Under the pieces are notes generated by a model. The model saw only the letters and a program-made list of their open reading frames with translations. It made no database searches and was not told the origin of the DNA. Both the position numbers and the translations under genes were made by a program. A stretch of DNA of 64,000 nucleotides from Diprion similis (lineage: Eukaryota > Arthropoda > Insecta > Hymenoptera > Diprionidae): NCBI RefSeq assembly GCF_021155765.1, contig NC_060114.1, positions 14,517,501-14,581,500 on the forward strand, written 5' to 3'. Below are positions 1 through 14,413 of the stretch, piece after piece (positions within the stretch are counted from its first letter, which is position 1; each line of letters starts with the position of its first letter).

Positions 1-3000
1 GTGAATAAATATTTCTTTAATACTTTACTATGCAGCTATATCAAAATGTAAAATTACTGTGAATTAGGATTTTTGTATGTTCGTAATAGATGCCATTACG
101 CATGTATACATGTAGGTATGGATATCAGCCTACTAGGTACCAATAAGAAGTTATTCACTGCCATTGCAAAAAAATGTTTCTTGTAATAAGTCATATCCCA
201 TTGCGACTGAAATTAGCATTGAACAATAGTTGGTTATAGATGCGTAAGTTTGATTTTTATTTAATTTTCTCATTCCATGCATTGATTTCGAACCTAATAT
301 ATTATTGTAATGGATTTTATCCACATCAAAGGAAAATTTATTTCTCTGCAAATTGTACAAATGTTGTAATAGATAACAATAAAGATTGGACTACCTTGCA
401 TATTATAGTTACATTGCGTAACTGTATATACAAAAATTCAATCATTTTCCAACTATAGATTTGATTATTTTTCATTTATTTATTTCCACATTTATTGCAT
501 AAATTATTTACAAGTCCTTATAGGTAAATCGTTAACCGCCGGTGTAACTTTTGATCTTGGACAAACTGTAGTATATGCATTGACAATGTATGTACGTGAA
601 TGTGCTTACATTTATTCACTAATAATTATTTATTTATTCACGTATGCAATACATGTATAGAATCTGACAGAAGAAAAGATAGGATAAATAAAATAATCTG
701 TCCATGTGTATGTTTATGTAAATTAACAAAAACCTATAGAAAAAAAAAACAAAAGATGTACTAACTAAATAAATTCAATCTTTTAATTTGATCTTATCAA
801 GATTCGCAGTCAAAATCTTCATGAACGAATTTTTCATAAGGTGGATAAAGTCGATAATCCATTTTTAATGTTTACTCATTTCATACATATACTAATATAA
901 TATAAGTAGTTATACATCAGAGCATTTATTATAGTTTCGCGACCAATCAACGGAGGGTGACGTATTCGAATCCAGTCACCTGATTGGCTACTCTCAACTC
1001 ATGGTAGGCTGTATCCGCAGCAACTTCACACGACTCAAATAACCGCCGCATTTGTCAACTCTATTTCAGTGGTTTGTCAGCATTCGTCTGTCACAGATCG
1101 ACATTGCTAGTATAAGGTTTGAGTTCCGTAAATCTGGTGCGTGTGACATTTGCTACGCTCTGCAAGTGAAATTGGAGGCCCGAATCCTTCTACGATTACG
1201 GTAATCAAAATAAGTATCGTGCCGAGGCCGAGAAATGTTAAATCCTGAACTATGCCGACAGGTTTTTTCACCGTATGACGGGACAGAATAAAGTTTGGTA
1301 CGAAAAGAACTTTGTTGTGGTTTGTGACAAACGTTATTATTTGTATGTTGTGTGGTGATACGGGAGACATTTCGTGTGATTTTAATATGTTTTGTGTGTG
1401 AAGTGAGCGGACAACGACTTCCGAGCGACGGCCGTCTTGCATAAGGTAACAAACTGGTTTAGACCTGTTAGAACGTAACTTATTGCAGGGACCTGTTATG
1501 CCGATTTCGGCGTGCTCGATTTTGCGGGTCACGTGAGACACTGATTTACTAAATGTATATCTATTTCTTTGACCGGCCAACTTATATGTTTGAAGCATTT
1601 GTTAATGAAGCCAGCGATTAAAATTTACCAATATTATATAAATTATATGTGCAATCATGAATATTAACTAGATTAGCACTTTGTCAATAAAGTCGAAACT
1701 TATACGAAGATTATTTGCAGATTGAAAGCTTGACCAAAACTCACCGAAGGTATACCGAAGATTCTACAAGTTTTCTGCAATTGGTAAGTCCTTCCTGTTA
1801 TGAAATATTTCGACTCTTTGCCATTTGATGGACTGAAGAACGTGACAAAATATTGAGTCTTTCTGAAAATATCTTGTCGCATTGACATCACACACTTCAA
1901 CCTGACTAGTTTTTTATGTATGATTAGATTTGCCCCCAACTAGTATATATACCAATACTCTGGAGTATTGTCTTTATGAAATGTGTATGCACTTGTCTCT
2001 TTACTGGTATTTTTTATCGACGGTTTTTTCGTCATTCATTTACCGAAGCAGTTTCATCAATTCAGCTGTGAAAAATTGGTTGCTTCTTGTCTTTTCTTTG
2101 ATTATCTAGTAAAAACTGGAACATATTAAGAAATAGATGATACGATGTGTAACTAAGTCATTATATCTCTGCAGATACAACAGTATAATAAGTCGACAAA
2201 TCACCGTGTGATTTTTTATGAATGATTACCTTCGCGAAAGGGACTACTAAAGAAATTCAGGACAAATAAATTTGTAAAGGTAGAGAACGGAGTGTTTTGA
2301 GAAAGGATAAGTAGGAGTCTCGCCCTTTTTGGTATGCTAAGTACCTTCAGTCGTATCGGTATGCACCACCACCTGTGTCACGTATATTGTCTGTGCTTTG
2401 TTTGCCAGCATCAAACTATTACAAATTCTTGCATCTCTCAAATTCGAACTAAGTGGACCTCTCTTATTTCTATGATGAAAATACAGTCAATTTTTCTGCA
2501 TTGATAGCGAATCAAATTTAGTAAAGCATGAATATTCACCTTATCTGTGAAGAACTTGTGCTTGATTGAATGGACAATATATTCTGTGATATCTCCATGT
2601 CAACTTGGGGTGTAAAGATATGTAGCACCGCGTCTGAAGGCATTGTGTTTGTGCTCCATTTTTCTCTGTATTCTTTTATTTATGAATCTCTTTAACGCCA
2701 GCTCATGAGGTTGAAGTCCGTAATGTTAATCTAATGATGCGGTAATAGAACAAATCGTTATTTCGCTACTTCATGATTGTCTGAGACTCAGTAAACTGTA
2801 ACAAAATGGAATATACTAATGATTTGCAATCGCAATTGCTGCAAGTTCTAAGATTTTTAGAATAGTATATTGTTGGTTAGTACTTTGTTATGTTAACGTT
2901 ACTTACTTCAACCTCGTGTTAAAACTATTGAAAGATAAGAGTTTTGACAGTGATACCACCATCCAAAATCTTATATACTTGAGTGTTGATATCAAAGTGA

Positions 3001-5100
3001 TCCAGAAATAGAGAACTCTGTGTGTCTACAGTTGAAGTAATTTGTCCTCTGTGAGGTTTTCTACAGTATTTTGATGTCAAATTCTAAAGTCTCATTTACA
3101 AATAAATTCAAAATGTGAACATGATAAAAAAAAACAGTAAAGAAAAATTTTGGCAGCCTAAAGAACCAAATTCTTGACATTTTTTAATTCCACCTAAACT
3201 TTATAGTCGTATACATTCCGGTAAATTTTGGTCACATAAATTCAGTTAGTTACTGAACGTGCTGAATGTCTTTGAAGTAGGACGACTCGGTACAGATTTT
3301 TTTCTATAATTTTACAAAAGTAAAGACACAGACATCGAAACTAGATATGTTTTGATTTGAAATAAACAACGATCGCGCCGCCGGCGCATCGTCAACTCAT
3401 TTGCCGCGCATTTTGTCCGTGGACTTAATTCCTTCTGATTCTTTCCGGGAAACCAGAAACGGAAAACATCGTGATTTTTTCCACAATGTATGCTATCTCG
3501 AACTTCCTACACGTAGTGGCGATGACATCCGGTTTAATCACAGGATACAAAGTAACACGCAGTAATACATATATCCGGTTCGGAGAGGTCCGGAAAATTT
3601 TTATTCGTTATGTTAGGTGTCCACAGCGCTCTACTGGTAGCCACGAGCTAAAATTTTGAAAAGAGCTGAATCTCTAATTAAAATTTGATTGAAACATGAA
3701 ATGAATAATTATTTTTCACTCGCGAAAGCTGTGACAAGTGACATCTAGACTCATCAGAAGGCAGCTTTAAACAGAGAATTTTCTTTTCACGGGTGAAAAA
3801 CAAGTAAGAATCATGCCCCAAGTAAACTAAAATGAAAAAGTGTCCAGCGGAGGCTGTAATTAACAGTTCAAAAACTCTCCAGAATAGCGCTAGCGTTGTT
3901 AAAGGGTGTGGTATGAATGTAGCAGTTTTAGACGGATTGAAGTATGCCGAGTTTAAATATTTAATATTTTGGTGCCTAGAGTAGTTAGTGACAGTACAGT
4001 ATACAATGCTCAACCATTTACGTAGTTCGAAATAATTTTGTAAATATAACCTAAAATAACTGATTTTTTCCCTCTTACTTCCTGGTTTACTGTCATAAAA
4101 TTTTTTAAAATAACAGAATAATAATGGTAAAAATTTGTGTGGTGAAAAGTTGCTGAAATGGGCGTAAATCAAAATATCGGAAAAATTATTCTTCACTATT
4201 CTCTCTATTAATCACCTTAGTTGCTGTCTTATTTCTAACCAACAATATGTAAAATAATTTTTAATGAAATATTTACTTTATTAACGGTTATTTATTTTTA
4301 TAATTTTTTAATGATTTATTGAACAAAAAATTTATAATCCCAAAAATTGATACTTGCGAAATTTTTTTTTATCTGCGGTAACGAAGCGGAAGTTTTCCTT
4401 TCCTTATCTATTCCTCTATCCTACTCTACTAACTTTGGTACTTTCTTTAAAATTCACCCTGTAGCTACCGTGGCGCCACCCTAATTTCACGCAGTTCGAC
4501 GGACACTTTTCATATACAGGGTGTCCCAGACTAAAGTGCAAAAATTGATAGGGGTTGTAGAGAAGGTCGAACTGAGTGAATTAACCCAAAGAACATGAGG
4601 TCCCCGAAGTCGCGTTTGCGAGATACGACCGGTCCAAAAAGACCTGCTAAGCGCCGACATGTAGGCAACCGAATGCACATCAGGCAGCGGTTAGCGGTCT
4701 TGTTGATGCGCGCTTGACTATCAACGCGAAACATAACGCGTTCAAATTCACGAGTTTCAAACAGAAACACTCCTGACATTGAATTTTGCCGGCGGTATGT
4801 GTGCTTGGTTGCCTGAATGCCGGCGTTTAGCGAGACTTTTTTGACCGGTCATATCTCGCGAACGCGACTCCGAAGACCACATTTTCTTTGGGTTAATTCA
4901 CTCAGTTCGACCTCCTTTACAACCCCTATCAATTTTTACACTTTAGTCTGGGTCACCCTGTACAGAGATAGTTTTCCTTACCTCTACCCTCTATAATGTG
5001 CGGGCACATTCTCAACTTATACCTAAGTTGTCTGTGTTCTCAAAGAGCGACGCGGCAGCGGATGCGCAAGAACTCACCGTGTCCAATGGGCGCTTTCCTC
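1..5100. other. Gene-poor 5' region, no supported CDS
   Basis: No open frame here shows a recognisable domain, a credible splice chain or coding-like composition. The sequence is AT-rich with a more GC-balanced patch at about 920-1550. The patch begins with CCAAT (943-947), TGACGT (958-963) and an inverted CCAAT (983-987), so it could be a promoter or non-coding first exon of a gene whose coding part lies outside the window. A second short CpG-containing patch lies at 3368-3470. The foldback element at 4517-4960 is listed separately. A short perfect palindrome (8-base arms, CAATACTC/GAGTATTG) is at about 1954-1971. Confidence 0.6.
4517..4960. mobile_element. TA-flanked foldback MITE with long terminal inverted repeats
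   Basis: The ends are inverted copies: the left end reads CAGGGTGTCCCAGACTAAAG and the right end, read on the other strand, is CAGGGTGACCCAGACTAAAG. The similarity continues for roughly 170 bp from each end with scattered mismatches, leaving a unique centre of about 100 bp. Each end abuts a TA dinucleotide (4515-4516 and 4961-4962), the target duplication typical of Tc1/mariner-type transposition. There is no transposase frame, so this looks like a non-autonomous element of about 444 bp. The superfamily is inferred from the TA target and the CAGGGTG terminus, not from a match to a known family. Confidence 0.8.
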
Positions 5101-5192
5101 TTACGTCAATCTTCTCACACAACACGACACCAAGTTACTTCATTGGCCTATTTCGTTAGATCTGACCAATGAAATCACTTGGTGTCGATTTG
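5101..5192. repeat. Palindromic CCAAT element, copy A (upstream of orphan gene)
   Basis: A block of about 92 bp begins TTACGTCA and contains an imperfect inverted repeat with 19-base arms. The right arm is CCAATGAAATCACTTGGTG and the left arm is its reverse complement with two mismatches. The arms carry oppositely oriented CCAAT boxes. A closely similar block (copy B) lies at 36286-36386. Copy A lies about 370 bp upstream of the orphan ORF start, so it may be promoter sequence or a small MITE that inserted there. Confidence 0.7.
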
Positions 5193-5562
5193 TGTTGGAA
5201 AACATTTAAAAAGCATAGCGCCCCGTGTTTTCCAACACCATGTTTAACCCGAAGCGAAACTTGAATGTCAGGCATCTGTTGCTAGATTTGCTGTACATGG
5301 GTGAACATGAACATTGCAGTCTGCCACTTTAGGTGAATATAATAAGAAGTCGGGGAATCCCTTGTCGGACAATGTTATTCAATCGATCCGTCATTTTCGT
5401 ACTAAATATGGATAACTCAATTCAAGAACTTGAATTCCTACGTGCTGGCCGATTATAACCCATAAAAAAAAATTTTCTATATACCGAACGTGTTGTCGAA
5501 ATTGAATCATCAGAAAGAGATAAGATAAGAAAACAGATATTGTGTATATTTCAGAAGGAACA

Positions 5563-6495
5563 ATGTTTTTTCTATTTTCGTTCTTCAAGAAAAAAAAACG
5601 CACCAAGACACCGGATGAAGCTTTGGATTACACAGTCGCCGAAGATGCTTTGGAAACATTGGCTGGTGGAAGCACAAATATCGAGCCTGTCAAATGCGCT
5701 CCGATATTGAACTTGCCCTATTCACCATCTCAACGTGAAACAGTAACGACAAGACTACTCCAAGGCGCATCAGAATCGAAATCTAGCAAGAGAGAAACAA
5801 AATTTCACAGCCAATCTTTGAAAAAATCAAGCAGCACAGAGGTTAAATTTTCTGTTTCAAATGTAACACCACCGAATCAAGAACACGTATCCGTTCCACG
5901 ATATCATGTGGCATCTTCCTCTCGTGCAGAACAATCGCTCAGTACTGCTGCTGTTAGATTGTATCCTGATTTGAAAACTGTGGGTACAAAGACATGTTCC
6001 CCAAACGTGCAAAACGATCCTTGGACTCTTGTAGAAAACAAACAAACAGATTTAAGTCACCAGGACTTTACAGAAGCAGAAGACAGAAGAAGTAGAAGAC
6101 TCAAAACCTCAGAAGTAAAAGTACTGAAATCAATACACGATATTGTTGGTGAAATTAAGTTCGAGATTCAGCCAAGGGTCGTTTTTTCCAGTGAGTTGGA
6201 AAAGAATTTTGAACAACTCAAAAGTAAAACTGTTAAAGATGTAACAATGATTATGTCAATGATCACCAATTCCTCGATGCTGGATTATGATTTTGACAAA
6301 GAATTGAAAGTGCAAAGTGAGTATTCCCATGTTACAAAATACGTCAAGCTGCAGTCATTCAAAGACGTCCAAAAGCATCTTGAGGAACTTAAAAAATCTA
6401 TAAAAGGTCAAAGGAAAGGTCTAGCTTTTCCTAGTTATTTTGAAAAATTACGCTGCTACAAGGGAAAAAAAAGTGATATTGTTGACTGTGATTGA
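5563..6495 (+). CDS. Uncharacterised single-exon protein, 310 aa
   Basis: I do not recognise this family. The frame is open from the ATG at 5563 to TGA at 6493-6495. An in-frame GTG lies 21 bases upstream, but a TTTCAG just before the ATG may be a 5' UTR splice acceptor, so I start at 5563. The protein opens with a short hydrophobic run (MFFLFSFF) and a basic cluster (KKKKR). A Ser/Thr/Lys-rich low-complexity part follows (about 50-170), then a lysine-rich, probably helical C-terminal third (about 185-300). There is no predicted transmembrane span beyond the short N-terminal patch and no recognised catalytic motif. It converges on RINT1; a plus-strand AATAAA at 6967-6972 could serve it. Codon use looks coding-like and there are no internal stops over 933 bases, so it is probably a real lineage-specific gene. 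Function is unknown. Confidence 0.68.
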   Translation: MFFLFSFFKKKKRTKTPDEALDYTVAEDALETLAGGSTNIEPVKCAPILNLPYSPSQRETVTTRLLQGASESKSSKRETKFHSQSLKKSSSTEVKFSVSNVTPPNQEHVSVPRYHVASSSRAEQSLSTAAVRLYPDLKTVGTKTCSPNVQNDPWTLVENKQTDLSHQDFTEAEDRRSRRLKTSEVKVLKSIHDIVGEIKFEIQPRVVFSSELEKNFEQLKSKTVKDVTMIMSMITNSSMLDYDFDKELKVQSEYSHVTKYVKLQSFKDVQKHLEELKKSIKGQRKGLAFPSYFEKLRCYKGKKSDIVDCD

Positions 6496-6918
6496 TGAAA
6501 TTTTAGCTGCTAAAGATTTAGTTACACGATCGTGCTTCACAAACACAACTCGCCAGAATAATTTTCTGCCTTTTGATTGATGGTATGAAGTGTTCTGATA
6601 TCCTCTAAAAGACTGCGACTATCAGTTTGAAATTAAGTTACTGTGTTATGAATTTACAAAGAAAATTGCATTACTTCATCTTCCAGATATTAGAGTGCAA
6701 TTTTACTATTATTTGATCCTATATACACGAGAGTCGTTTGTGATTTGGTATCTTGCGAACATTCTTATTGAATTTGCAGCTTAGGTCTTGCTATTCGATT
6801 GACAGAAAAAAAGCTTGATTGGTCAAAAGTTCTACTAATGTGTGAATATATTTACTCGTGAATTATTATATGATTTAATGATAGAAAGAAAGAAAACTTT
6901 GATTTGTACAGAAATTGC

Positions 6919-6924
6919 TTTATT
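6919..6924 (-). terminator. Probable poly(A) signal of RINT1
   Basis: AATAAA on the minus strand, about 150 bases past the RINT1 stop codon. The plus-strand AATAAA at 6967-6972 lies just inside it. If both signals are used, the 3' ends of RINT1 and the orphan gene overlap. Confidence 0.5.
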
Positions 6925-7073
6925 TTTGTAATTGTATGATATTGATACATAGAAGAAGAATATTCAAATAAAATCATTATATTATTATATACCCAAAGTG
7001 TGATAATATTTGGGCTAACATTAATTTTCTTCATCTATTTACAGTAGAAATTTCTTTTTCTCATTTTTGTTAG

Positions 7074-10684
<3,611 letters not shown>

Positions 10685-11143
10685 GATTTTTATCCCAGTT
10701 ATTATCACGTATCATAACTCGATCTTTGGCTGAAAACTGTATTTTTTTTTAACCTTCCAAAACACCAAGTTGCAGTATGTTTAACATGTTGGCTTCGTTG
10801 ACGTTTGACGCATCATCGAAACATAACCTAACATCCGAAATTCAGTTTCACCCTTAACCCCGTATTAACCTAACCTAACATAACCTAACATAACATAACA
10901 TAACATAACCTAACCTCCGAAATTTAGTTTCACCCTTCACCCCGTATTAACCTAACGTAACATAACCTAACATCCGAAATTTAGTTTCACCCTTCGTCCC
11001 GTATTAACCTAACCTCACCTAACCTCAAAATTTAAGTTTCACCAGTTTCACCCTAAGCGTAATTTAACTTGAGAGTTTTCGCTTCATCAAAATCCGCCGA
11101 ATATTGACAGTTGGTGAACTGTTTTGACATTTGCTTGTCCGAA
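10685..11143. promoter_or_regulatory. Bidirectional promoter region RINT1/GMC with CCTAA-type tandem repeat
   Basis: This 459-bp spacer separates two divergent start codons, so it must hold both promoters. Most of it is a degenerate tandem repeat. Three units start at about 10835, 10917 and 10974, each reading CCGAAATTTAGTTTCACCC then CCCCGTATTAACC, followed by runs of CCTAA and CATAA. The CCTAACCTAACATAACC runs resemble the insect telomeric repeat (TTAGG)n on the other strand. The same motif occurs in the TMEM186/TBL3 divergent promoter. Confidence 0.75.
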
Positions 11144-14100
11144 ATGATTTTCATACTCAAGTACTTCGCTTTTATTATTTACGGAATTTTGATATTTTTA
11201 TTTGCAAATTATCTCAAATTTGCCAATATTTATGATAAATACTTTAACTGGTCTCACAACGATATGGAGAATTCAAAATTCTATGATTATGTTGTTGGTA
11301 AGTTGTTTCATTTCGCTGTTTCAATCAGAAAGAAATTTGAAAACATTTATCTAGTTTCCTAGTTTACACAGATTATCTCCTCTTTTATTTTTCATTATTT
11401 CATTATTCGTCCTCCTAGAGCTCAACGTCTTTTGCCACATGTATCGGTCCAACGATTTTTTTAACATTTCAGTCGGTGCAGGCAGCGCTGGGTCTGTAAT
11501 CGCTGCCAGATTGTCCAAAGCTGGGGAGAAAACTTTGCTATTGGAAGCAGGTGGTGCAGTTCCTCCATTCTTGAATATCCCTGTACTAACTCCGTTATTC
11601 CAACAGTCTGTCTTCGACTGGCAGCATGTTACCGTTCCGCAAAAACATGCTTGCAAAGGATTAATCAATAATGTACTCTACCTTCATTCGCGGTCAATTC
11701 GTTCTTTCTCTTCTCATCTTTCTCATATTTTATTCTGACACTTGGTTTACTCGTTAAATATCGTTTGATTTTTAAATATCATCTTCAGAATTGTCAGAAT
11801 ATTTGTTAATTAAATATCGCATGTGTTTAATTATATTACAGCAAAGCAAGTGGCCGATGGGAAAAATCTTAGGAGGATCGAGTAGACTAAATTATATGGC
11901 TTATGTTCGCGGTCACGCCGCTGATTACAGCGATTGGTTCCCCGATCTTGAGGGTAAAAACTTATCACTGTGACAATATTTTACGTGAAAATTAATGTAG
12001 TAATCCTGATAAACTTTTCAATCGCTGCAGAATTTATAAACACAGGAAACGATTCTTTGAATGTAAATTATAATAATTGGTACACGGATTTACCTGAAGC
12101 TATATTGAACGGAGTTGCAGAACTGGGACAAAATGTTGGAAATATAAACAGAGATCTAGACATTGGTTAGAACCGTTGAATGCTAAAGAAAATGGTAAAG
12201 AAAATGCTGGTTATTCTACTTATTGGTTGTTTTGTTTGTTTTTTTTTTCTCTTCTTCATCTTCAAATCAGGATTCATGAAAGTGGAATTGACCTCAAAGG
12301 ATGGAGAGAGATGGAGTAGCGACAGACTGTTACATAGGGATATTGAAAAATTAACTGTCATCACTAACGCTCATGTTAATAAGGTGACGAGACACCATTT
12401 ACTTCAAACTAAAAAGCACCTTTGAACAGTTGATAGCCATTTTGCTCAACATAAACATCCTAATTATCCAACGACGTCGCATGTAATCATTTGAATTTCA
12501 TTTCTAAAGGTTTTATTGAAAGAAAAGAAAGCCGTTGGAGTTGAATTTGAGAAACTGGGAACCCAGCTGAAAGCCTTTGCCAAAAAGGGGGTCATTCTCT
12601 GTGCCGGAGCAATTGGCACTCCGAAGCTATTAATGCTCTCAGGAATAGGTCCGAGAGACCATCTTAAAGGTCTAAAGGTTACCGTTGGTTCAATCGTTTG
12701 TCAAATTTATTTACTCATCTACTCCAAATGTGGTCAAATGAAATTTCTCTCCTATCAAATCACTTGATGCGAAAACAATGCAACATTATTTGGTAACGCT
12801 GTTCTTCATCAAGTGAACCATAATCCATTTCAAATAGAGTACCTTGTTCCTTACAACGTCCCTGTTGATCCTTACACAGCGAACTGGAGTATCTAATCAT
12901 TGAGTAAATGCGGATAACATTATTGCAAATACAATTTCATCTATTTGTGACTCAGATCGAAGTAGTGAACAATTTACCTGTGGGTCAGAATTTGGTGGAT
13001 CATATTCTTACCGGTCTTGACTTAGTCGTGCTCAATACAACTTTACCACTGAACGTATTGAATGTTCTAAATCCTCTGTCAGCGTTCAACTACTTCTTTC
13101 ACGGCAAAGGTATATATCGATTAGTAATTGAAACATTGCGACAAATGTTAATCGGTTTTTGAAAAACGAAGTTATAAGCGTTTGTTTTCACATCTTACAC
13201 TCTATAGGTCTGACCTCGAAGACAAAGAATAATCGAATCTCTTACCAATGCTTTACGGATATTTTTTATTCAATTTCTGCAATATTAGGTAACACAGTTG
13301 ACGATAGTAGATGAAACTGTGAATCGTTCTTCCAGGTCCTTGGACTTCAGCGGGCATCGAAGTTGTTGGTACATTGCATAGTACTAAATCAAATCGAAAA
13401 CGCGATCCGCCAGATATACAACTGATGGTAATGCCAGTTGGAATATCTCAAGATGGTGGTATCGCATTGAGGAAAATTATGGGTATATCAGACGAGGTAA
13501 ATTATCCCTGCAAGGTTAATATTTCAATTTCTTAAGAAATATTCTTACGGTTACAGCACTAAAAAGTTCTTCTTATTCAGGTATTTCGCGATTATTTTTC
13601 TCCACTGACCCACGAAACAGCTGTCAACATATTACCGGTTTTATTGCATCCAAAAAGCTCTGGGGATATCAAATTACAAAGTTCTGATCCAGCCGATCCC
13701 CCTATTATCGATCCAAAGTATCTTTCCGTTCAAGAAGACGTTGAAGTTCTGATAGATGGTGATTATAATATTTTTCAATCTTCGCGGATGCTGATCGAAG
13801 AATGATCTTCTAAATTTCTCGATTTCATGCGTTTCTTTAAACTATTTGTGTGTGTAGAAATATGATTCTGATTTTTTCGAGTTCCCTTGTGTCCTTTTAG
13901 GTATACAATTCGTGAAAAAATTGATCAAAACAAGAGCCATGCAGAAACTGGGCGCGACTCTTTACACAAAACATTACCCAAGCTGCAAGGAATTTTCATT
14001 CAACAGTAAAGAATATTGGGAATGTTACGTCAGACATGTTACTTTGACATCTTATCATCCCGCAGGAACCTGTCGCATCGGTAGCGTTGTAGATGAATTT

Positions 14101-14413
14101 TTCAGGTGCGTTGAGATCTAAGGAATTTTATTCCTCAGGATTGATCAATCTTATTAAGCATTTGCAATTGAATGATGCTGCGTTATTGAATCGTAGTTAT
14201 ATTTTCAGGGTCTATAACACTGAAAACCTCTACGTAGTTGATGCGTCGGTACTTCCAGTATTACCAAGTGGCAATATCAATACCGCAGTTGTAATGTGCG
14301 CAGAAAAAGCAGCTCGATTATTAATTGACAAGAAATTTGTCATACAGAAATCGCAGTGTCATACAACAGATTTTATCCAATACTTATTCTACGCTTCTCA
14401 GGTGAAGAACTGA
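11144..14413 (+). CDS. GMC family FAD oxidoreductase (glucose dehydrogenase-like)
   Basis: A glucose-methanol-choline oxidoreductase, an FAD enzyme that oxidises an alcohol group; the substrate cannot be read from sequence. Eleven exons join in frame to 594 residues: 11144-11297, 11473-11672, 11842-11953, 12031-12165, 12271-12383, 12510-12677, 12956-13109, 13336-13496, 13581-13758, 13901-14105 and 14209-14413. Residues 1-24 form a hydrophobic signal or anchor segment. The FAD-binding GAGSAG is at about 53-58, split by intron 1. The GMC signature [13 protein letters not shown] and the second signature [16 protein letters not shown] follow. The catalytic His lies in [10 protein letters not shown] (about 511), and the second active-site position is Asn in PSGNINTA (about 549). 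The segment between the first signature and residue 160 is shorter than in typical insect GMC enzymes. I chose the ATG at 11144; the open frame upstream has no ATG. It is a lone copy here, not part of a GMC cluster. Confidence 0.94.

Noticed and set aside
945-990. Possible tRNA T-arm (TTCGAATCC flanked by GTGAC/GTCAC)
   Set aside because: The loop between the stems would be 13 bases, and there is no acceptor stem, anticodon arm or D-arm at proper spacing.
1107-1598. 163-codon minus-strand open frame
   Set aside because: No recognisable domain, no splice logic or neighbours, and composition consistent with a GC-balanced non-coding patch; overlapping frames are equally long by chance.
3678-4196. 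172-codon minus-strand open frame rich in Phe/Tyr/Leu
   Set aside because: Residue bias fits AT-rich non-coding DNA; no family motif and no supporting splice or promoter context.
4487-4779. Minus-strand frames inside the foldback element
   Set aside because: They run through the inverted-repeat arm, match no transposase and are explained by the MITE.
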